A stretch of DNA of 64,000 nt from JAICYJ01 sp963737445 (GTDB lineage Bacteria; Actinomycetota; Thermoleophilia; Gaiellales; JAICJC01). Within the stretch, counting starts at the first letter, position 1; every line of letters begins with the position of its first letter. The notes under the pieces were generated by a model. The model did no database searches and was not told the DNA's origin. It worked only from the letters and a program-made list of their open reading frames with translations. The DNA lies in the NCBI GenBank assembly GCA_963737445.1, contig CAVTSO010000001.1, positions 62,001-126,000 of the forward strand, read 5' to 3'. Below are positions 8,174 to 16,371 of the stretch, in pieces. Position numbers and translations under genes: made by a program.

Positions 8174-8544
8174 TGCCTCCGCGGGCGGGCGTGCAGAGTT
8201 CGGCGAATCCGGCGGGCTGAGCGCAGCCTAGGAGCGCGTTGGGGCGGATCCGTTGAGCGGGTGGACGCAAAGCGGCACCGCCAGGAGTTGCTCTGCTCCC
8301 CGGACATGGTTGCGCGCCAATGCCCCGTGCCTAGCGACGGCGCGGCCGCGCCCCCAGAGCGCAAGCCAGAACCGCAGGTGCAGGCCAACGCAAGGCAGCG
8401 GCACCGGCGGCTAGGGCAGCGCTTGGCGCCCAGCACCAGCGGGGCGCTCTAGCTGGATTGACCACACACCTGCGAGACGGCTGACGTTGTCCGGGCCTCC
8501 GACGAGCCTTGTGGTTGACGAAGACCACAGCTCGAGGGAGGCCC
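8174..8544 (+). other. Intergenic, no gene recognised
   Basis: These 371 bases precede the IS481 relic. Open frames exist on both strands but none has a ribosome-binding site or protein-like composition. Part of the stretch may be the left end of the old insertion sequence; I found no clear terminal inverted repeats. Confidence 0.35.
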
Positions 8545-9499
8545 GTGATGGATCAAGGGTAGGCCACCAGGCAGACTGCGCCATTCGTGGGAGGCGAGGT
8601 GTCGGCTGGTGTCGTTGATGCTTTCGGGGCTCGGTCCGCAGGCCGCTTCGAGGGCCTGCGGGGTGAGCCGCGCGACGGCGTATCGGCTGCGGCAGCGATA
8701 CCAGCAGGGCGGGTGGGACGCGCTTTGGGATCGCCCATCCAGGCCGCGGCGCCAGCCGCGCCGGTTGACGGTGCAGGCGGAGCGGGAGATCGTGGCGATC
8801 CGCGAGCGGACCGAGGCCGGCCCGGTGGTGATCGGGGTGATCACCGGGCGGCCGGCGTCGACGGTGGGCAAGGTGCTGCGCCGGTGGGGTTGCTCTCGGC
8901 TGCCAAGACCTGAGCGCGACCCGGTGCGTCGCTACGAGCGGGAGCGGCCGGGCGAGCTGATCCATGTGGACACCAAGAGGTTGGGCTGCTTCCAGGTGGT
9001 CGGCAAGCGCATCCTCAGGCGATGGCAAGAACCGCAGCCGCCGAGCCGGCTGGCAGCACCTGCACATCGCGATCGACGACCACTCCCGGCTGGCATACGC
9101 GGAGGTGCTGAGCGGGCCAAGATCAGCGACGCGTGCGCAGCGTTTCTCCGCCGCGCTGTGGCCTGGTATGCCAGCTACGGCATCGAGGTCGAGCGGGTGT
9201 TGTCTGATAACGCAAAGGCCTACCACTCTCACCTGACGGCGCGATACCTGCAACGAGCTGGGCGATCGCCCGTCGCTACACGCGGCCGTATACACCCAGG
9301 ACGAACGGCAAGGCCGAAGCGCTGATCAAGACGATGCTACGAGAATGGGCCTACCGCTACGCCTATCCGACAAGCCATCACCGCAGCCGCGCACTGGCAG
9401 GCTGGATCACGCTGGTATAACCGCCACCGACCACACGGCTCACTCGACGGCAACCCACCGATCAGCCGCGTCTCACACCTCCGTGGTCAGTACAGCTAG
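8545..9499 (+). pseudogene. IS481-family transposase relic with several frameshifts
   Basis: Pieces in three frames assemble into one IS481-type transposase. The N-terminal helix-turn-helix reads GPQAASRACGVSRATAYRLR. The catalytic core shows ERPGELIHVDTKRLG (first Asp), then HLHIAIDDHSRLAYAEVLS in another frame, then VERVLSDNAKAYHSHL (second Asp), then YTPRTNGKAEALIKTMLREW (the Glu region) and finally YNRHRPHGSLDGNPPISRV with a stop at 9497-9499. Switching frames at least three times means no active transposase is made. The element lies inside the predicted island and marks past insertion activity. Inverted repeats and target duplication could not be identified. Confidence 0.8.
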
Positions 9500-9792
9500 C
9501 GCACCCAGCGGCCACCGCTGGTTGTCGAGCGCCTGGTCGTGGGCCGAGCAGACGCGGCGACTCGTCGCGTCGAATCACTACACCGAGCAGGATGCGCCGC
9601 CCGAGTCGTGACCGCGCGGACTGTGATAGCAGGCGCAGCGTGTCCAGGGGTGACGGCGACATCCTTGGGACGAGCATCTCGTCGGCCTAGGTAGTACCCC
9701 GAGGTGAATTTTCCGCACAAGCCCGGATGCGGGTCCCGATTCCGCGTGGCACAGTAGCTTCGCTCGGCCCACGAGATGGGGTAGGTGATGAG

Positions 9793-10736
9793 TGAGCCCT
9801 CCCGGGTTCCGCGGAGACTGTTTTGGTTGGTTTCCTCTTTTCATCTGAGGCTCGCTTGTGCACCCTATCGTCTCGTCGTTGTCGTTCGTACTCGGCTGGC
9901 GGGATGCCTCCGAGTGAGGTGTGGAGGCGCTCGTTGTTGAACCAGGCGACGTACTCGACGACGCGAGCTCGAGCTGGGAGCGGCGTGCGCCAGACGCGGT
10001 CGCGGATCAGCTCGGTCTTGAAGCTGTCGACGAAGCTCTCGGCGAGCGGCGTTGTCGTAGGCGTCGCCGACGCGTGCCGATCGAGGCGAGCACGCCGTGG
10101 TCGTCGAGGGTCTGGCTGTAGTCGTTCGAGAGGTATTGGACTGCCGGCGTCGCTGTGATGGATCAGCGCGACGTCCGCGCCGGGCCTGCGCAGGGCGAGC
10201 GCCATCCGCAGCGCGTCGAGGACGAGGTCGGTGCGCATGTGGTCGGCGAACTGCCAGCCGACGATCGGGCGGCTGTAGGCGTCGATCACGAACGCGAAGA
10301 AGACGACGCCCTCCCAGCAGCGCAGGTAGGTGAAGTCGACGAACCAGAGCTCGTCCGGGCCGGCAGGCGGTGAAGTCGCGCTGGACGAGGTCGGGCGGCC
10401 GCATGCGCCGCCTGGTCGGGGTCGGTCGTGCGCCACGGCTTGCCGCGGCGTTTGGCGCCCTGGATGCCGTTTGCGCGCATCAGCCGCTCGACCCGGCCGC
10501 GGCCGACCTGCTCGCCGGCGCGCAGCAGCGCCTTCCACATCCGCCAGGAGCCGTAGGCGAAGTAGTTGGCTGCGTGGATCTCCCGGATCAGCTCGAGCAA
10601 CCTGTCGTCCTCGACCCGCCGGGCCGACCGCTCGCCGGTCGCGCGCTGGTAGTAGGCGGACGCCGACACGCCCAGGGTCTGGCAGATCGGCTCGACCCCG
10701 AAGCGGCTCGCGCTGCTCGTCGATGAACGCGCTCAC
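9793..10736 (-). pseudogene. IS3-family transposase OrfB, degenerate
   Basis: The DDE integrase core is spread over several frames. One frame gives SASAYYQRATGERSARRVED and SWRMWKALLRAGEQVGRGRV, then GIQGAKRRGKPWRTT. A second gives DELWFVDFTYLRCWEGVVFF (first Asp), DAYSRPIVGWQFADHMRTDL and LIHHSDAGS (second Asp). A third gives LAESFVDSFKTELIRDRVW (Glu) and WFNNERLHTSLGGIPPAEYE. At least three frameshifts interrupt it, near the N-terminus, around 10360-10400 and around 10130, so no functional OrfB can be made. Confidence 0.8.
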
Positions 10737-11035
10737 CTCGGACGGTGTGGATCGAGCTCGCCCGCGAAAAACACGGACGCGGCCTTCAGGATCTCGTTCG
10801 CGCGGCGCAGCTCGAACACCTCACGCCGCAGCTTCCGGATCTCCTCGCGCTCCTCGCTGGTCAGCAGATCCGGGCGGCGGCCCTCGTTCGCCTCGACCTG
10901 CCGCACGTACTTCCGCAGCGTCTCCGTCGGCAACCCCAGATCAGCAGCGACATGCGCGATCGGACGGCCCGACTCGAACACCAGCCGCGTCGCACGCTCC
11001 AACAGCTCCACCGGGTACTTCCTCGCTCTCGGCAT
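10733..11035 (-). CDS. IS3-family transposase OrfA (helix-turn-helix)
   Basis: ATG 11035 (or GTG 11038) follows GGAAGGAGGG. The product of about 100 residues begins with a helix-turn-helix of the IS3/IS911 OrfA type (PVELLERATRLVFESGRPIA, then LGLPTETLRKYVRQVE). It ends with a leucine-rich coiled coil (SEEREEIRKLRREVFELRRA) and ILKAASVFFA, the usual OrfA end. In this family OrfA binds the element ends and is joined to OrfB by programmed frameshifting. Here OrfA is intact but OrfB is broken. Confidence 0.85.
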   Translation of the reverse strand: MPRARKYPVELLERATRLVFESGRPIAHVAADLGLPTETLRKYVRQVEANEGRRPDLLTSEEREEIRKLRREVFELRRANEILKAASVFFAGELDPHRPR

Positions 11036-11102
11036 CACAGACCCTCCTTCCAGCAGGGCAGACGCCCTGCCTCGAAGTCTCCGTCAAACCCGGGATGGCT
11101 CA

Positions 11103-11774
11103 GGCTCACGATGCCAGGTACGGTCGGGCTCTCGATAGAGCGAACTACTTGGTGAATCGCACCATAGATGGGCGTAGGTTGGGAGTTGCTGGGGGTGGTC
11201 CCTGCGGTGCTCGGCGGCCTAGTGGGGTTGGAGCCGAGGGTCTTAGCCCATGCCGGCAAGGAAGCACCGATCCTGGCGGCGTAGGCGATCAGCGCAATCC
11301 GAAACGCAGTTGTCGGCTGCGCGTCGCGCTGGGCTTGGGCGAGCGGACCCGTCGTCCCCAGGCGAGTATCGCGCTCACGTCCTTAGCGCGCAGGTCACGC
11401 GCCATCTCATCGAACAATGCCGCCCGGTCGCCGTAGGATGCCACGTATCGCTGGTACGCCTGGGCCAGTGCCCCCGATGGTTGGATAGCGGCGAGCTTGT
11501 CGCCATCGGCGATGATTTGCTTGTCAGCCGCCTGGATCGCGTCCGCGGTCCTGCCCCAGCTGGTCGCGTCATCTGCGTTGAAACTCTGGCCGGCGGCCTT
11601 GATCTTGGCCAGCTGCGCGTTCGCGTCGTCCCTGACCGGCTGGACCTGGCTGAGGAACGCTGCGAGCTGCGCGGCCGAGTCGGACGCCGAGCCACCGGGC
11701 GAACTGGCCTGGCCGAGGCGATCGAACTGATTCGGCTTCGGATCGAGGCAGCGCGAGTCGCCGCGCGTCCTCAC
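11103..11774 (-). pseudogene. Hypothetical secreted helical protein, frameshifted and cut by the IS3 element
   Basis: The minus-strand frame from 11774 gives a helical segment (SASDSAAQLAAFLSQVQPVR, ANAQLAKIKAAGQSFNADDA, AAIQPSGALAQAYQRYVASY). It resembles small lipoproteins that begin with a Cys/Ser/Gly linker, but a proper start and leader are missing. After AILAWG the natural continuation is in another frame (PLAQAQRDAQPTTAFRIALI, then a Pro/Thr/Ser-rich tail), reaching the IS3 right end at 11102. The gene therefore carries a frameshift near 11350 and is truncated at its 3' end. No continuation was found beyond the left IS end. Confidence 0.5.
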
Positions 11775-11883
11775 CCAGGCCAGCGGTACCGCGCAGATCG
11801 AGTGGTCCGCTGCATCAGCTTGCCTCGAAAAGATGAGGCGAACGCACCATGCGGCACCCGCCGCAGCGCCCTAGTCTGTGCGG

Positions 11884-12510
11884 GTGAGCCTTCGACAGAC
11901 CATATTCGCGGCGACGTACGATCGGATGTCGCGGAAGAGCGAGGAAGCGGGATTGCGCGCGCTGCGGCAGAGCCTGCTGGCCGACGCTACGGGAGACGTC
12001 CTCGAGATTGGCGCCGGTACGGGGACAAACCTTCCCCTCTACGACGGCGACATCCAATCCCTCGTCGTCACGGAACCCACGCCTCCGATGCTCCGGCGTC
12101 TTCAGCGCACGGCTCGGGAACAGGCGCCAATGGCCCAGGTGCTTCGCGCACCTGCCGAGGACCTGCCCTTCGAGGACGCTTCGTTCGACACCGTCGTCTC
12201 AACACTCGTGCTGTGCGGAGTCGACGACCAGCCGCGCGCGCTGCGCGAAGCTCACCGCGTGCTGCGACCCGGTGGGCAGCTGCTCTTCCTCGAGCACGTG
12301 CGCTCCGATGATCCTCAGCTCGCCCGCTTCCAGGATCGAATGAACTGGCTCAACCGGCTCGTCGTGCAGTGCGACTGCAACCGGCCAACGCTCGCCACTA
12401 TCGGGGCCGCGGGATTTGGGATTACTCGGCTCGATCGAACGACGATGCCGAGGGCCCCGAAGTTCGTCCGGCCGCTGATCCTCGGCCGCGCCGAGCGCAC
12501 GATCAGATAG
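11884..12510 (+). CDS. Class I SAM-dependent methyltransferase (UbiE/Methyltransf_11 type)
   Basis: Residues 35-50 contain DVLEIGAGTGTNLPLY, the glycine-rich AdoMet-binding motif I. AEDLPFEDASFDTVVSTLVL is the motif around the adenine-binding acidic residue, and EAHRVLRPGGQLLFLEHVR is motif III. These place it among small-molecule methyltransferases related to UbiE and phospholipid methyltransferases. The substrate cannot be read from sequence. GTG 11884 gives the start MSLRQTIFAATYDR, typical of this group; GTG 11878 is also possible. No ribosome-binding site is visible. It stands alone between an IS-damaged gene and a long non-coding stretch. Confidence 0.8.
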   Translation: MSLRQTIFAATYDRMSRKSEEAGLRALRQSLLADATGDVLEIGAGTGTNLPLYDGDIQSLVVTEPTPPMLRRLQRTAREQAPMAQVLRAPAEDLPFEDASFDTVVSTLVLCGVDDQPRALREAHRVLRPGGQLLFLEHVRSDDPQLARFQDRMNWLNRLVVQCDCNRPTLATIGAAGFGITRLDRTTMPRAPKFVRPLILGRAERTIR

Positions 12511-13057
12511 GCCGGTGCCGCGCTTGTCGAACGGGGGATGTTCGTCGGCGGCGGCGGCTAGCCCAAGCACGTAGGCATCGACGGAAGTTTGGGCCAGATC
12601 GGCGTCGCCGCCGACCGGGGCAGCATCGCACGTTCGATGCGCCTGCGCCCAGAAACATCCTCCGGGTGGAGATGAGTCCCGGAGGATGCTCTAGGATACC
12701 TGTCGGCGGTGGCAACTCGCCCCTGCTTCACGGCGTTGTACTCGTTCAAGTGGGGCCAGACCCGACATCGCCGCCAACACTGGGAGCATCCCCCGCCCGC
12801 GCCGAACGGTCATCAGTGCCCCCGCCGAACTGGCATCAGTAATACCTGGCAGGCGCGGACGGGGCGGGTTCGCGACGCGCATAGGGGACCCGTCAATCGC
12901 GGACACCAATCGCAAGATTCCTCTCCCCGAGATTCCTCCGAAATCAACCCGTGTTTCGGTGGTTTCTTCGGGTGTTCTCGTGTTTGGCTCTGGTAACCAA
13001 CCTTGGGTGCTGGTCGGTCAGGTGCCACACGCGCGTTAGAGTGCCCGACCCCGGATT
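12511..13057 (+). other. Intergenic region with hairpins, no gene recognised
   Basis: No protein-like frame is seen on either strand. It holds a perfect 11-bp inverted repeat (12653-12685, listed separately) and a weaker 6-bp one, CCGAAA...TTTCGG at 12938-12959. The composition shifts around 12900-13000 to a lower-GC stretch, suggesting a patchwork of inserted DNA. Confidence 0.4.
12653..12685 (+). terminator. Strong hairpin, 11-bp perfect stem
   Basis: CATCCTCCGGG pairs exactly with CCCGGAGGATG across an 11-base loop. It lies about 140 bases after the methyltransferase stop. There is no T-run, so it could be a terminator of the GC-rich actinobacterial kind, an RNA stabiliser, or part of a small RNA. 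Confidence 0.5.
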
Positions 13058-13198
13058 CTACGGCTCATCCGTAGACGAGGACATGTACACCACCAGCAAA
13101 TCAACCGGATAAGACACCAGGACAGCAATCGGGGCCATGATCATCGCCATCACGGCGCACAGGAGGAGCCCTGGGATGCGGACTAAACGCGCCCCCAT
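13058..13198 (-). CDS. Possible 46-residue membrane peptide
   Basis: ATG 13198 opens a 47-codon frame. The product has two hydrophobic stretches (GLLLCAVMAMIMAPIAVLVS, then VDLLVVYM) and the end SSSTDEP. The composition is unlike that of random GC-rich frames, but the ribosome-binding site is weak and no relative is recognised. It is oriented away from the next gene. Confidence 0.3.
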   Translation of the reverse strand: MGARLVRIPGLLLCAVMAMIMAPIAVLVSYPVDLLVVYMSSSTDEP

Positions 13199-13448
13199 TT
13201 TGCTACCACCCTTGCAACTTGTTCCAGCAAACTAGCAATGCTTGCTACATACGTCAAGTTGAGACCCAACGTTCTGAAGCGAGGGCTGGCTGGAGCTTGC
13301 CCGGCTCGGCATCACGCCGCTGGACGGGGTCTATACGCGCCTCGGGCGTCTGAACGAATCTTGAAACCCGGGCTGGCGCCCCGCACGGCGATCATGGGAC
13401 GGCGGCCGACCGCCGAGAGGCAGCGGCCACCTTAGAAAGGAACTTGCT

Positions 13449-14138
13449 GTGAAGGTTCTTGGAGTTGATGTTCAGCCAGCCGAGGTTGCGAAAGAGCCGG
13501 TGCTTGATGTCCCGGCGATCGTGGTGGCCGACGCTACTCAGGAGGCCAGTGGCCCGCCAGGCACGACGGACGCCGCGCCCGCGAAGCAGAAGGCTCGGAA
13601 CACCCGCGCGTCGAGGGCCACGTCGCAGCAGGGACGATCCAAGAGCCGCAGGCGACCAGCCGCCAAGGCGGCGACAACGTCTCCGTCTCAGCGCCGAGCC
13701 GCCAAGGCGGCAGCACAAGACGCCTCAGCCAGGCGGACGCGAGATGGGTCGGTCGGACGGGAGACGTTCGCGGCCGTCGAAGCGCTCGTGAAGCAGGGCA
13801 AGAACAAGAGCGAGGCCTTCAAGCAGATCGCTGAGGACACAGGCAAGAACAGCGGCACGGTGGCTACGGCCTACTACCGGGTGACCCGCTCCAACGGCAC
13901 GGTGAAGCCCCGCCAACGTCGGGTGAAGACAATACCGCCTACCTCAACAACTCGACGGAGACAGCACGGCGCTGCGACCGCGCTGCAGGCTGCCGGCGCC
14001 TCGTCGGCCAGCGTGGATCAGGTCGTTGGCCGGCTGATCGCGAATGTGCAGGCCTTGACGAAGGCGGTGAAGGCACAGGACGCCGAAGTGAGGGAGCTTC
14101 GGGGTCGGCTGGATGGAGTCCGCGCGCTTGTTCGCTAG
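13449..14138 (+). CDS. Basic Ala/Lys/Arg-rich DNA-binding-like protein with helix-turn-helix-like centre
   Basis: GTG 13449 follows GAAAGGAAC. The 229-residue protein has three parts. Residues 1-90 are a low-complexity stretch of Ala, Arg, Lys, Ser and Gln like histone H1 tails. Residues 100-150 (ETFAAVEALVKQGKNKSEAF, then EDTGKNSGTVATAYYRVTRS) look like a helix-turn-helix resembling resolvase or KfrA-type N-termini. Residues 180-229 form a helical coiled coil ending RELRGRLDGVRALV. This layout suggests a nucleoid-associated or plasmid/island partition-like DNA-binding protein. I do not recognise a named family. Its location in the island and lone position fit an accessory chromatin protein. 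Confidence 0.6.
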   Translation: MKVLGVDVQPAEVAKEPVLDVPAIVVADATQEASGPPGTTDAAPAKQKARNTRASRATSQQGRSKSRRRPAAKAATTSPSQRRAAKAAAQDASARRTRDGSVGRETFAAVEALVKQGKNKSEAFKQIAEDTGKNSGTVATAYYRVTRSNGTVKPRQRRVKTIPPTSTTRRRQHGAATALQAAGASSASVDQVVGRLIANVQALTKAVKAQDAEVRELRGRLDGVRALVR

Positions 14139-14257
14139 TTGAGCGAACCTTGCGTGGCGATGTGCCTATGCCAGACCGCGTAAGGTCGGCTGCTGGGAGG
14201 ATCATCTCGCTGTGCGCCATGTGTCGTCATCGGCGGTTCGAGGATGCCGCTTGGTGG

Positions 14258-14635
14258 CTAGGAGGGGTGGTCTGAGGCCGCGCTGAGGGCCGCGAGCGCG
14301 TCTTCCTTGGTGGTGTAGCAGGCGAGTTGGGCGGTGGATCCGGCGACGATGTTGAAGCCGCGACCGGCGACCGACGGGGCATCGCCGACCAAGACGGCGA
14401 ATGCTTCGTGATCGCTGATCTGTGCTCGCTGTGCCCAGCGCAGGATCGCCGCCACCAGGTAACCGTCGATGAACGTCAGATCGGTCAGGTCAAGCAAGAT
14501 CGTCGTTCCCGTCGCGGCGATTCGTTCCATCTCGGTGTCCAAGCGCTCGATGCTGGCTTGGTGATGTCGGCCGTGCAAGGAGACCAGCCACACCCGGCCC
14601 TCCAACTCGACGCGGATGTCACACTCAGCGCTCAC
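14258..14635 (-). CDS. STAS-domain anti-sigma factor antagonist-like protein
   Basis: This 125-residue single-domain protein contains DIRVELEGRVWLVSLHGRHH, then TTILLDLTDLTFIDGYLVAA and ILRWAQRAQ. The STAS fold is clear, but the usual phosphorylatable Ser after FID is Gly (FIDGYLVA). It may therefore be locked in one state or act as a scaffold rather than a switch. Its ATG overlaps the stop of the upstream gene (14632-14958) by ATGA, so the two are co-translated and probably interact. No cognate serine kinase or sigma factor is nearby. Confidence 0.8.
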   Translation of the reverse strand: MSAECDIRVELEGRVWLVSLHGRHHQASIERLDTEMERIAATGTTILLDLTDLTFIDGYLVAAILRWAQRAQISDHEAFAVLVGDAPSVAGRGFNIVAGSTAQLACYTTKEDALAALSAASDHPS

Positions 14636-14958
14636 ACGGCCGCCTGCCGTCCGATGTCGGCGTTCGCCACCTCAACTTCTCGCGGCGTCATGTCGTGTTC
14701 TGCCCGTACCCGAACGCCAACCGGCAGATCGCCCCCCGACGAGCGAACACTCTGAAACACACCCGCCGCGAGATGGTGGGCAGCCTCCGCCGTCCCAAAC
14801 CCGACCGTCACCCAATCACCAGCGACCTCCGAGTCCGGGTAGAGCACCTGCACGTAGGAGATCACCCGGCCCTGGCGGAGGCGCGCCACGCCTTCCCGCC
14901 ACCAGTCGAAGAAGTCGATCGTGAACTTGCCCCACAAAGCACTGGCATGCACCTTCAT
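14632..14958 (-). CDS. Hypothetical protein coupled to a STAS gene
   Basis: ATG 14958 is preferred over 15003 because the protein (VHASALWGKFTIDFFDWWRE, YVQVLYPDSEVAGDWVTVGF) then starts directly with a folded-looking segment. The 108-residue product is rich in aromatic residues and has no membrane segment. The last residues overlap the STAS start. I do not recognise the family. The coupling suggests a partner or sensor for the STAS protein. Confidence 0.5.
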   Translation of the reverse strand: MKVHASALWGKFTIDFFDWWREGVARLRQGRVISYVQVLYPDSEVAGDWVTVGFGTAEAAHHLAAGVFQSVRSSGGDLPVGVRVRAEHDMTPREVEVANADIGRQAAV

Positions 14959-15393
14959 CAGGCCCGGCCAACCAATCTGAGTTCTCAGCAGACAGTCGGT
15001 CAAAGGGCGGGGTGGTTCGCGCGGGTCGCAGGTGCTGGGCGACTACCGCGCCGTTCTCAGCCGATTCTACCACCGGGGGCGATGGGGGTCTGCCTAAACC
15101 GAGCACGACCCGATGCCATCCCACGGGAAGCGCCTACCGCTCCGGCCTCGTCATCCGCGATCACGTCCGCGGCTGAGGTGCTGCGCAGGTCGGCCACCTG
15201 GTCTTGTGGATGCTGCGGTACGTGCAGAAGTCGAATGGCACGGCGATGCCCGAGCTGACCAACCTCGCCGCTTGGTGGTTGCGGGGCGAGGCACTCGAAC
15301 ATTGAGTGTTATTACTACATTTCTTCGAGATCCGGCAACGTAATACACGAAGAGCAATACTGCTCGCCAAGAAACCAAAGGAATACGCCAGAA
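14959..15393 (+). other. Intergenic, mostly without recognisable gene
   Basis: There is a 32-codon frame ending at 15304 (product ending TNLAAWWLRGEALEH) that follows a stop directly and may be a gene relic. Bases 15300-15400 are AT-rich for this window and contain AAGGA at 15380-15384, which serves the next gene. Confidence 0.35.
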
Positions 15394-15612
15394 ATGCTAT
15401 GCTGGTTGATCGAGGGACGCCATGTCAGAGGGGGCGTGTGGGAGTACCAACTGACCGGGAAAGGCCCGCCCCTGCCACCGAAACTCAGTGCGGCCCAACG
15501 GAAGACCGCCGGCATGCTACTGGACGTGATTCAGCTCGCGGTTCCATGGCCTGACCTGAAGCTGGCCCTCGATCAGCTCCCAGAGTGGATGAGGAAGTCC
15601 CTGGCAGGGTAG
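15394..15612 (+). CDS. Small hypothetical protein, 72 residues
   Basis: ATG 15394 is preceded by AAAGGAA at a good distance and by an AT-rich, promoter-like stretch. The product (MLCWLIEGRHVRGGVWEYQL, then PPLPPKLSAAQRKTAGMLLD and LDQLPEWMRKSLAG) is soluble with a helical C-terminal half. Nothing about its function can be inferred; it may be an orphan of the island. Confidence 0.5.
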   Translation: MLCWLIEGRHVRGGVWEYQLTGKGPPLPPKLSAAQRKTAGMLLDVIQLAVPWPDLKLALDQLPEWMRKSLAG

Positions 15613-15643
15613 GTGTGCTGCCGCGCTGGACACAAGTACGCCA

Positions 15644-16120
15644 TCAAAGTTTGACCCACCGACGCTCATAGACAACCCAACTTCGGGTCGCGGGAGCGTA
15701 GCGGTAGTGGCGGATGAAATCCCATTGTGGGCAGCAAAGGGGGGCGCGACCGTTGTTCTCGCCCTGGTGGACATTGATCTCCCAGGCCGGATTGTCGGCC
15801 GATGCGAGCTGGACGAGCTTGACACTCGCGCCGTCATAGGTGTATCGACGCCCGTTGTGGCGCAGCGCTGGGTAGGGAGAGCTGTACGTCCAGAAGATGT
15901 GCTTCTGATGGCCGCTCCAGCCGCGGATGCCAGCGTAGACGGGAGCAGCCCCGCCGGCGCCCGCGTTGGTGCCGACGTAGAAGATTTCCTTCCTCCGGGG
16001 CTGAGCGTTCAGATCCTTGATCTTCACGCGCCGACTTGGGAGGTAAGAGAGGCGGGGAGAGATCCGAGCCTCCACAACGCTTCCGTCGGCGGCACCCTGA
16101 TCGCAAGCGGCACGTTCTGA
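15644..16120 (-). pseudogene. C-terminal part of an LppP/LprE-like secreted protein
   Basis: The minus-strand product contains RRVKIKDLNAQPRRKEIFYV, APVYAGIRGWSGHQKHIFW and ends RHYRYAPATRSWVVYERRWV. The pattern of DLN..., Gly/Trp-rich strands and a final YRY...VVYERRW resembles the LppP/LprE lipoprotein family. No signal peptide or start codon with a ribosome-binding site is in frame, and upstream residues are of shadow type. The N-terminal half is therefore lost or frameshifted. Confident only that this is a real gene remnant. Confidence 0.5.
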
Positions 16121-16371
16121 TCGACGCCCAGCGGGTGGGTGGAGCAGGGAGCCACCCACCCGTCGTCGTGGTTCCGGAGGCCGCGGCGCAGCGCCGGGTT
16201 TCTGGCTCGTGGCCTCTCATTGGTGGCGCCCTATGGGTTACCGGACTCAGCGTCGTGGGGCTGTCGGGTCCGTGGATCCCACGGGGCCGGGTGTGTGGTA
16301 TTCCCCGATGCGCCGTGGTTGGCCAGTGGGCAAGGATCGGGGCGTTCCGACTATGGATGGAGGCTGATCCT

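Larger units (their letters stand above)
9793..11102 (-). mobile_element. IS3-family insertion sequence, 1310 bp
   Basis: The ends are 27-bp inverted repeats: 9793-9819 (TGAGCC.TCCCGGGTT...CGGAGACT) and 11076-11102 (its complement), matching at 23 of 27 positions. Between them, on the minus strand, lie orfA and a degenerate orfB in the normal IS3 order. No flanking 3- or 4-bp target duplication is visible (GAG on the left, GGC on the right), so one flank has probably changed since insertion. The right end cuts into a hypothetical secreted-protein gene (11103-11774). Confidence 0.85.

Noticed and set aside
15707..16120. Plus-strand open frame of 137 codons
   Set aside because: The minus strand of the same stretch gives a coherent LppP/LprE-like end, and the plus frame has shadow composition.
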